Of a stretch of 64,000 nt of DNA, positions 58,121-64,000 are shown piece by piece (positions within the stretch are counted from its first letter, which is position 1; every line of letters starts with the position of its first letter). The stretch spans positions 294,861-358,860 of the forward strand of contig NW_025892772.1 of assembly GCF_002878395.1 (NCBI RefSeq), in the 5' to 3' direction. The notes under the pieces are model-generated. The model did not search any database. It saw only the letters and a list, made by a program, of their open reading frames with translations, and was not told where the DNA came from. Origin of the DNA: Capsicum annuum. Its lineage: Eukaryota; Streptophyta; Magnoliopsida; Solanales; Solanaceae. A program made the position numbers and the translations under genes.

Positions 58121-59870
58121 TGTCATGATCCGAGCCAAGACCCTGGCCGAGACGAGCATCCCAAACCACATAGGCTCGAGAGAACCCTTTGCATCATACC
58201 ATAAGCATAATCCATAGATAAATAAATATGTGGAAGATATAAAGACAATTCAAGGGAAATTTACAATAAAACTGTGTCAACAAAATATGACAAGACAATA
58301 CTCAACTTCCTTATATGAAGCCTCTACTGAATTTCTAGTCAATCGAGATCGGGACAAGGCCCCCAACCGGATAATAAGATAATTGAACTAATATAAGAAT
58401 AGAATGTCTTTCAAAGCAAGGGAGGATCTCCAATCTTGGAAAATCTAGAAATAATCCATTGGTTTGCAAGACCATGGGACTGGGCCTCAAAGCCTGGAAT
58501 ATATGGGGTCAATATTCAAAAGTACTGGTATGTAGAACAATTCGAAAATAATATGTATTTTATACAACATAGGTGAGAGAATTTCATAAATCAATTTAGC
58601 ATAGGGTGATTCAAAATACATGGGCATAATTTAATGATCTCCAAAACATCTTTGTGAAATCATGACTTAACTACACCCTACAATCTGTAATTCCATGGGT
58701 TATATGGAATCCGCCATTAACTTGGCGGTCAATCCCCCAACCCAAGTTTTTCGTGAGGGATGGAATCTTTCTATCCTTACTACACCATAAGGTCATTGCC
58801 AACATATAATCCCCTATTTCAGGGCAATTTAAAACCAGTGTCGGAAAATCACAATTTCGGGCACTGAGTTAGTTGAACTTTTGCCTTCTTCGGGTGGCCA
58901 TCTAACTATCTTTGAGACCTATTTTAGACTCTTAAAATCATGCTTTGTTCTTATAAATAGTCTCTCTCTTATTATATTTAGGGCAAATCATAACAAGGTA
59001 TCGTCATACCCAGACTTGTAAGTCCTTCATTTCATATAACATCTTTACTGCCTTTCTTATTTCAAAGTGTGTTCTTGACCACCCAAAATATTTAAAAATC
59101 ACACGAGAGTTCATATTTTAAAAGTACATGAAAACTTATGCCAAAACACTCTCTCTTCAATACTTTATCTATGGTGGTCATCTCTTTCATTAATTACACA
59201 CAATTCTCTATTAGGAACATGAACATTTATAATTCAAGGAAAACACCCTCTTATTTAGTCATAAAAATAGGATAATTCCTACATGATAGTAAACCTTCAA
59301 ACTCAAGATTTTAGCTATCCGTATGATTAACCCACAACATGTAAAAATAATGGGTTTCATAATAAGAGGGGTAATTACATAAATAATTCTCTCATTTAAC
59401 TTCTCAAACTTAATATCACAAGAAAACATTTCGAATTTAGGGTACAACACCATAATTTCCACAAGACTTCATTATATAATGGGATTTTCAATGCATGCTC
59501 ATGAATATTTTTGAATTCCATTTCATATGCATAAGTATATATACTTTAGACCTTTTTTAAAATAGTAAATTTATGCCCATGAGGTTTAGAATAGCCCTAC
59601 ATAACTTTTTGATGAATTAAATTTGAGATATCTTGATTCTAAGACTCGGAAATATGAGACTTAGGATGAAACCCTAATTTTTCTATCTTTAAGGGAGGAG
59701 AAGAGAAGGAATTATGAGAAATTGATATTTTTATATGTAAATAGGGTTTGAAGTGTGATTTAAGTCATGGAGGTAGGGTTTGAGGTGAGAAAAAGACAAA
59801 AATACGCCTTCAAGAATCCAAAGAAAATTGCAAAAATTCTTCAATTGATGACATGGTTGATAGCTGATCT
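58121..59870 (-). repeat. LARD-2 5' LTR (truncated by Athila-1)
   Basis: Starts TGTCATGATCCGAGCC and matches the 3' LTR as far as TTGATAGCTGATC, inside the palindrome cluster, where Athila-1 begins. The U3 outer part is lost. Confidence 0.8.
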
Positions 59871-60164
59871 TGAGCATATTTATACGTACAAACACCGTTA
59901 TTTACCCATATTTAGATTTGTTTTGAGAATAAAAATTTTGTTAATTATATTGAGTTTTGAGCTAAATTGTGTTTCGTGGCTAACCAATGTGATTAGAGAT
60001 ACAGGGTAAATTTCCCATGGATTCGAATGAAAATGGGATGCACATCATGAAGATGTAAAAGATCAGATCAAGTCCAAGAATGTGTGCAGATGCACGAAAG
60101 AAAGAATAAAATAAAGGAGCTGAGAACAAGAATTAAGAGAAGAAATGGAGAAACATTCCAGTGA

Positions 60165-60460
60165 TACGATGCTATCTCGACGCGACTGGTAAAAGATGTG
60201 CCTTAGTAAAAATTTTATGAGCAACTTCCTGTGCATCGATGAGAAGTCAACGCGTCATGTCGAAACATACGTTTTGAGACTTCGTTAGATTTTGTGATGA
60301 CAATTCTAGTGACATGACGTGATGTCAATGCATCGCGTAGTGTGTTAAAGAAGTTAACTTAGTCGGATTTTTAAAGGAAAATTCCTATACATCAATGTGA
60401 TGTTGATGCGACGCGTTGGCTAGGATGACGTGTTTAGCGATCCATCGCGTCAACTGGGCA
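60165..60460 (+). promoter_or_regulatory. CpG palindrome cluster, Athila-1 U3
   Basis: Includes CTCGACGCGACTGG, TCAACGCGTCATGTCG, ATGCATCGCGTAG and the imperfect inverted pair TTGATGCGACGCG (60403-60415) / TCGCGTCAA (60445-60453). The last copy is 30 bases upstream of the TATA box. Confidence 0.5.
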
Positions 60461-60482
60461 GATCTGGTGAAATTTTCCCAAG

Positions 60483-60490
60483 TATAAAAG
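60483..60490 (+). promoter_or_regulatory. TATA box of Athila-1
   Basis: TATAAAAG, a canonical plant TATA box in the middle of the LTR. Confidence 0.65.
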
Positions 60491-61409
60491 GATTACATGA
60501 GCGCAAATTCAAACACTTTTGGCAAGCATAGAAGTGGGAAAAAAGTATAGAATTCTTTCTTTTAGGGTTCTTATAGTTTCTTTTGAACTTCCTTACTTCA
60601 AGATTAATTTTAGGTATAGTTAATTACTTATTTTTGAAGTTTAATTTAAACATGAGTGGCTAAATACCCTTGTTCTGGGGTTGAGGCCAAGAACATGATT
60701 ACTCTTTGATATTCTTTATAGTAGTTTCTTTTTGGATTATCATCTAGGTTGTTCTTAATTTCTTGAGCTTACTATTTTGATGAGTGGCCACCATTAGAAT
60801 AAATTTATGTTTCTAACCGGATCAAGGAGAAGAATCCTGGGATAGAATGAAGAAATTAAGGAGCAAGGTTCTTACCCTTTTATAAAATAAGTGGTGTGAC
60901 TTAGCATCTAGGTTAGGGATATACCTAGAAGCCTTGTTTGGTTCAATAGTAAGAAGTTAAATTTATGAATCTAGAAGAATTGTTGTATCTCTGTGGGAGT
61001 TGTAGCTGAAATCCTCAATAGATAGAAGATTTGAGGTCGGGAGACCAAGATCATAGCCTAAACCTTGTGAAGCACAACCCGATCACCAATTAGAATGCTA
61101 TAAGAATAGCGATTTGCAAGATTCTTTGAAAAGTCTCAACCTTCGAATTCTTATCATTACTGTTTACATCTGTTATTTTCTTCGCACTAGTCATAAACTT
61201 TTATTTCTTAGTTAATAATTTACATTTTTATTCTTAATTTCAAAACCATCTTGATACTTTATAATACTTACTACTCATTCTCTAAAACTAAAAGTTGGTT
61301 AAATTTCTAGTTGCTTATCCTAGTGGGAACGATATTTGATTGTCTAAACCAATATATTACTTGTACGTCCGTGTGCACTTGCATGTGCATATGAGTCGCA
61401 AAAAGTTTT

Positions 61410-61427
61410 TGGCACCATTGTCGGGGA
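61410..61427 (+). other. Athila-1 primer binding site
   Basis: TGGCACCATTGTCGGGGA is the Asp-tRNA primer site TGGCGCCGTTGCCGGGGA with three transitions (two G to A, one C to T). Confidence 0.85.
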
Positions 61428-61559
61428 CTATTATAATTAGTAAATTGCTAAATTCTTGGTTTTTGATATTAAGTTTAAGTGTTAACAACTTGATCTTAGC
61501 GGCTAAATTTTTGCAGGCATAGCTGAATAAAGGACTGGCAAGAGATAAAGAATAGGTAG

Positions 61560-62990
61560 AGCCTTTTGTAGAACAAGAATAGATCCTTCAACAAAGGCAA
61601 ACATTGGATGTAAAAAGAAATGAACCAGTCGATCCAAATGTTGTAAATGTCCCACCTCTGGTTATTCCAGTTGTTCCTGCTCAACAAGCTACTAGACCTA
61701 TTCATGAAGTGGCAATCCCACTCATGAACCATGTGACAAACACTATTCGTAAGCCAGAACCAGGTGGTAAATTTGAATTGAAGCATAATATGGGGCAATT
61801 GCTGAATTCATCGAGGCAATTCCATGGCCTTTCGCACAAAGATCCATAGCAGCACATACAGAGCTTCCTTGAAATAAGTGATACTTACATTCCTGAAGGG
61901 GTGAGTTCTGATTATGTCTGATTGACGCTCTTTCCTTTCTCCCTAATAGGGGAAGCAAAATTGTGGCTACATGTTGAACCATCACTCGTCATCACTTCAC
62001 GAAAATATTTAGCTCAGAAGTTACTTATTCAATTCTTTCTATCTGGGAAGACTGAATACTTGAGGAGTGAGATCTTGAGTTTCAGACAGAAAGAAGGAAA
62101 AAATCTGTACAAATCTTAGGAGAGATTAAAGGGTATGCTTAGAAATTAACCTTACCATTATCAGTCCAATGATGTTCTTGTTCACACTTTCATTGAGCGA
62201 TTGGAGCAACACATGAAGATTCCCTTGGATTCAGAAGTAGATGGACAGGCTATTGAGAAGATGTATAAAGAATTGTACACATTAATGAATCGGATTTCAC
62301 CCTGACTGGCATGCTGATTCTACTCCCAAGAAGGTTTCAAGGGTATTGGAGGTAGACCAGTTCACTGCATTACAAGAAAAGATTGAAGCCATTCAAAATC
62401 ATATGATTACTCAGCTTAATAATGTTAAGTTGGGAGTTACACAAATAGTATCCACAGCTAATGCAGTCCAAACGACAAATTCTTGGTGTGAGGTTTGTGG
62501 AAGTGGTGAGTATGTAGCAGATGTTTGTATGGCTAATCTGGATTCTATCAACTATGTAGGAAATGAAAATTGTCAAGGACAGTAGAATTTTTGTAACATG
62601 TATAATCCCAATCAGATAAACCATCCTAATTTCTCATGGGGTGGAAATCAGGCAGAAAATGCAAACCAGTTCTAGGACCAGTGCAACCAAATCAATAGAT
62701 GGCTCAGAATAATTAGGAAACTGTTCATGTAGTAGTTCATGGCTTAACAAGCACAATTTGTAGTAGAAATAAAGACTCAATAGGCACTGTTTGCGGCGGA
62801 GTTGAACAGTCAATAATTGCTTACTAGAAATCTTGAGTAGCAACTGGGTCAAATTGCAGAAACACAGAATACAAGACCTCAAGAAGCATTAACTAGAGAT
62901 ATAAAGACAAATCAAAAGAAGGTGAATGTGGTTATAATAAGAAGTGGTCTACAAACCAAGGAGACATTTCAGGAGTAGGCAAGCCCCACT
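61560..62990 (+). pseudogene. Athila-1 gag, copy A (broken)
   Basis: The N-terminal region (61604-61849) is Pro/Val-rich and leads to FELKHNMGQLLNSSRQFHGL. SFLEISDTYIPEGVSSDYV, LTLFPFSLIGEAKLWLHVEP and YLAQKLLIQFFLSGKTEYLR are the diagnostic Athila/Tat gag segments (61863-62070), and ILSFRQKEGKNLYKS follows. Further on VDQFTALQEKIEAIQNHMIT and CEVCGSGEYVADVC (62486-62530) form a cysteine-containing end. Stops mostly sit at Q, R or W positions, and a frameshift occurs near 62303. Confidence 0.85.
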
Positions 62991-63001
62991 CTCCATCACT
63001 C

Positions 63002-64000
63002 CATGGAAAGATCTAGCTCAGAAGTTCCTTATTCAATTCTTTCCATCTGGGAAAAATGCACGCTTGAGGAGTGAGACCTTGAGTTTCAGACAGAAAGAAG
63101 GAAAGAATCTCTACCAAGCTTGAGAGATATTTAAGAGTATGCTCAAAAATTGACCTCGCCATCATCCGTCCAATGATGTTCTTGTTCATACTTTCATTGA
63201 GGTATTGGAGACATACATGAAAGATTCTCTTGGATTCAGCAGTAGGTGGACAGACTCTTAAGAAGACGTATGAAGAACTGTACATATTGCTGAATCGGAT
63301 TTCACAAGAAAATCCTGACTGGCATGCTGACTATACTCCCAGGAAGGTTTTAGGGGCATTGAAGGTAGACCAATTCACTGCATTACAGGCACAGATTGAA
63401 GCCATGAAAAATCATATGATTACTCAGCTTAATAATACTAAGTTGGGAGTTACTCAAACAGTAGCCACAGCTAATGCAGTCCAAGCAAAAAATTCTTGCT
63501 GTGAGGTTTGTGGATGTGATGAGTATGTATCAGACATTTGTATGCCTAATCTGGGTTCTATCAACTACATAGGAAATGCAAATTGTCAAGTATAGTAGAA
63601 TTTCGTAACATGTATAATACCAATTGGAGAAACCATCTCAATTTCTTATGGAGTGGAAATTAGGCGCAAAATACAAACCAGTTCAAGGGACCAGTGCAAC
63701 CAAATCAATAGCTGACTCAAAATAATTAGGTAAATGCTCAAGATAGAAATATGGAGGAGTCAATGAAGTGGTTTATGGCTCAACAAACACAATTTGTAGT
63801 AGAAATAAAGACTAACAGGCACTGTTTGCAGCGGAGTTAAAGAGTCAAAAATATCTTAATAGAAATCTGGAGTTGCAACTGTGTCAAATTGCAGGAGAAC
63901 AGAATGCTAGACCTCAAGGAGTATTACCTAGCGATATAGAGATAAATCCTAAGCTAGTGAATGCAGTTACAACAAGAAGTGGGCTACAAACTAAGGAGAT
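63002..64000 (+). pseudogene. Athila-1 gag, duplicated segment copy B (broken, runs off window)
   Basis: Repeats copy A from about 62005 on: LAQKFLIQFFPSGKNARLRS, LSFRQKEGKNLYQA, VDQFTALQAQIEAMKNHMIT and CEVCGCDEYVSDIC. The open stretch 63230-63595 (121 codons) is the best preserved. The offset to copy A is 1004 bases at the start and about 1030 near the end. The copies differ noticeably, so the duplication is not recent, or was formed between two related elements. Confidence 0.85.

Larger units (their letters stand above)
50154..59870 (-). mobile_element. LARD-2: non-coding LTR element with both LTRs
   Basis: 3' LTR 50154-54619 (holding solo-3), purine tract, interior 54620-58104, primer site 58105-58116 and 5' LTR 58121-59870, which is cut by Athila-1. 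The interior of about 3.5 kb has no stretch resembling gag, protease, RT, integrase or chromodomain in any frame. The signals needed in cis (LTRs, primer site, leader, purine tract) are all present. Confidence 0.75.
59871..61400 (+). repeat. Athila-1 5' LTR
   Basis: TGAGCATATTTATACG to GAGTCGCA, 1530 bases. The left limit is set by the end of LARD-2 homology and the right by the primer site. It holds a TATAAAAG box and an upstream CpG palindrome cluster. Near the end CTTATCCTAGTGGGAACG resembles other Athila U5 regions. Confidence 0.75.
59871..64000 (+). mobile_element. Athila-1: Athila/Tat-type gypsy element (5' part)
   Basis: 5' LTR 59871-61400, Asp-tRNA-like primer site, then a gag with a long tandem duplication that runs off the window. 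Protease, RT and integrase are not in view. The gag type and primer site point to the Athila/Tat branch, not to the chromoviruses that fill the rest of the window. Confidence 0.85.

Noticed and set aside
53507..59462. Similar 67-codon open stretches on the minus strand at 53507-53710 and 59259-59462
   Set aside because: They are the same position in the two LTRs of LARD-2. Most of the nucleotide differences change the amino acid, so there is no sign of protein-level selection.

Overview
This is plant nuclear DNA, AT-rich, from a repeat-dense region of a draft chromosome. It contains one 100-N gap. The retrotransposon families (long-LTR Tekay/Del-type chromoviruses with a Met-tRNA primer site, an Athila-type element with an Asp-tRNA-like primer site, a Ty1/copia element and a SINE-like scrap) suggest a dicot, and I tentatively think Solanaceae. 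I found no convincing host gene, rRNA or tRNA gene. Nearly every base that can be assigned belongs to decayed LTR retrotransposons or to their non-coding derivatives.

Layout, left to right. 1-4770: Ty1/copia element on the minus strand, its 3' end outside the window. About 4853-8930: Del-A (plus strand; LTR, gag, protease, then cut off). 8957-10589: Del-B (plus; LTR tail, primer site, gag, then cut off). 10590-42860: Del-C, a complete Tekay-like element on the minus strand with LTRs of about 2.85 kb. It has been opened twice. Solo-1 (15751-18120) is a solo LTR between its RT and RNase H regions. Del-D (22898-41966, plus) sits inside its 5' LTR between target duplications ATAAC/ATGAC. The 3' LTR of Del-D is itself split by Del-E (31570-40414, plus), and the RT gene of Del-E is split by solo-2 (33464-34958) with target duplication TATGG. 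This makes four levels of nesting.

42861-48278 and 50154-59870 hold two copies (LARD-1, LARD-2) of a non-coding LTR element on the minus strand, with LTRs of 2.2-2.4 kb, a primer site and a coding-free interior of about 3.5 kb. LARD-2 carries solo-3 (50308-52528) inside its 3' LTR. 48279-50153 is unassigned AT-rich sequence with a SINE-like fragment and possibly an LTR remnant. 59871-64000 is the 5' LTR, primer site and gag of an Athila-type element that interrupts the 5' LTR of LARD-2 and runs off the window.

All coding regions are pseudogenes. Most in-frame stops look like CAA, CAG, CGA or TGG codons changed by C-to-T or G-to-A transitions, as expected for long-methylated DNA. Several catalytic motifs are also lost. 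What appears conserved is non-coding: (1) a leader of about 150 nt after the primer site, shared by coding elements and coding-free LARDs; (2) a hairpin with compensating stem changes in the LTRs; (3) clusters of family-specific palindromes just upstream of the LTR core promoters. These cis-acting signals are the most interesting content of the window.
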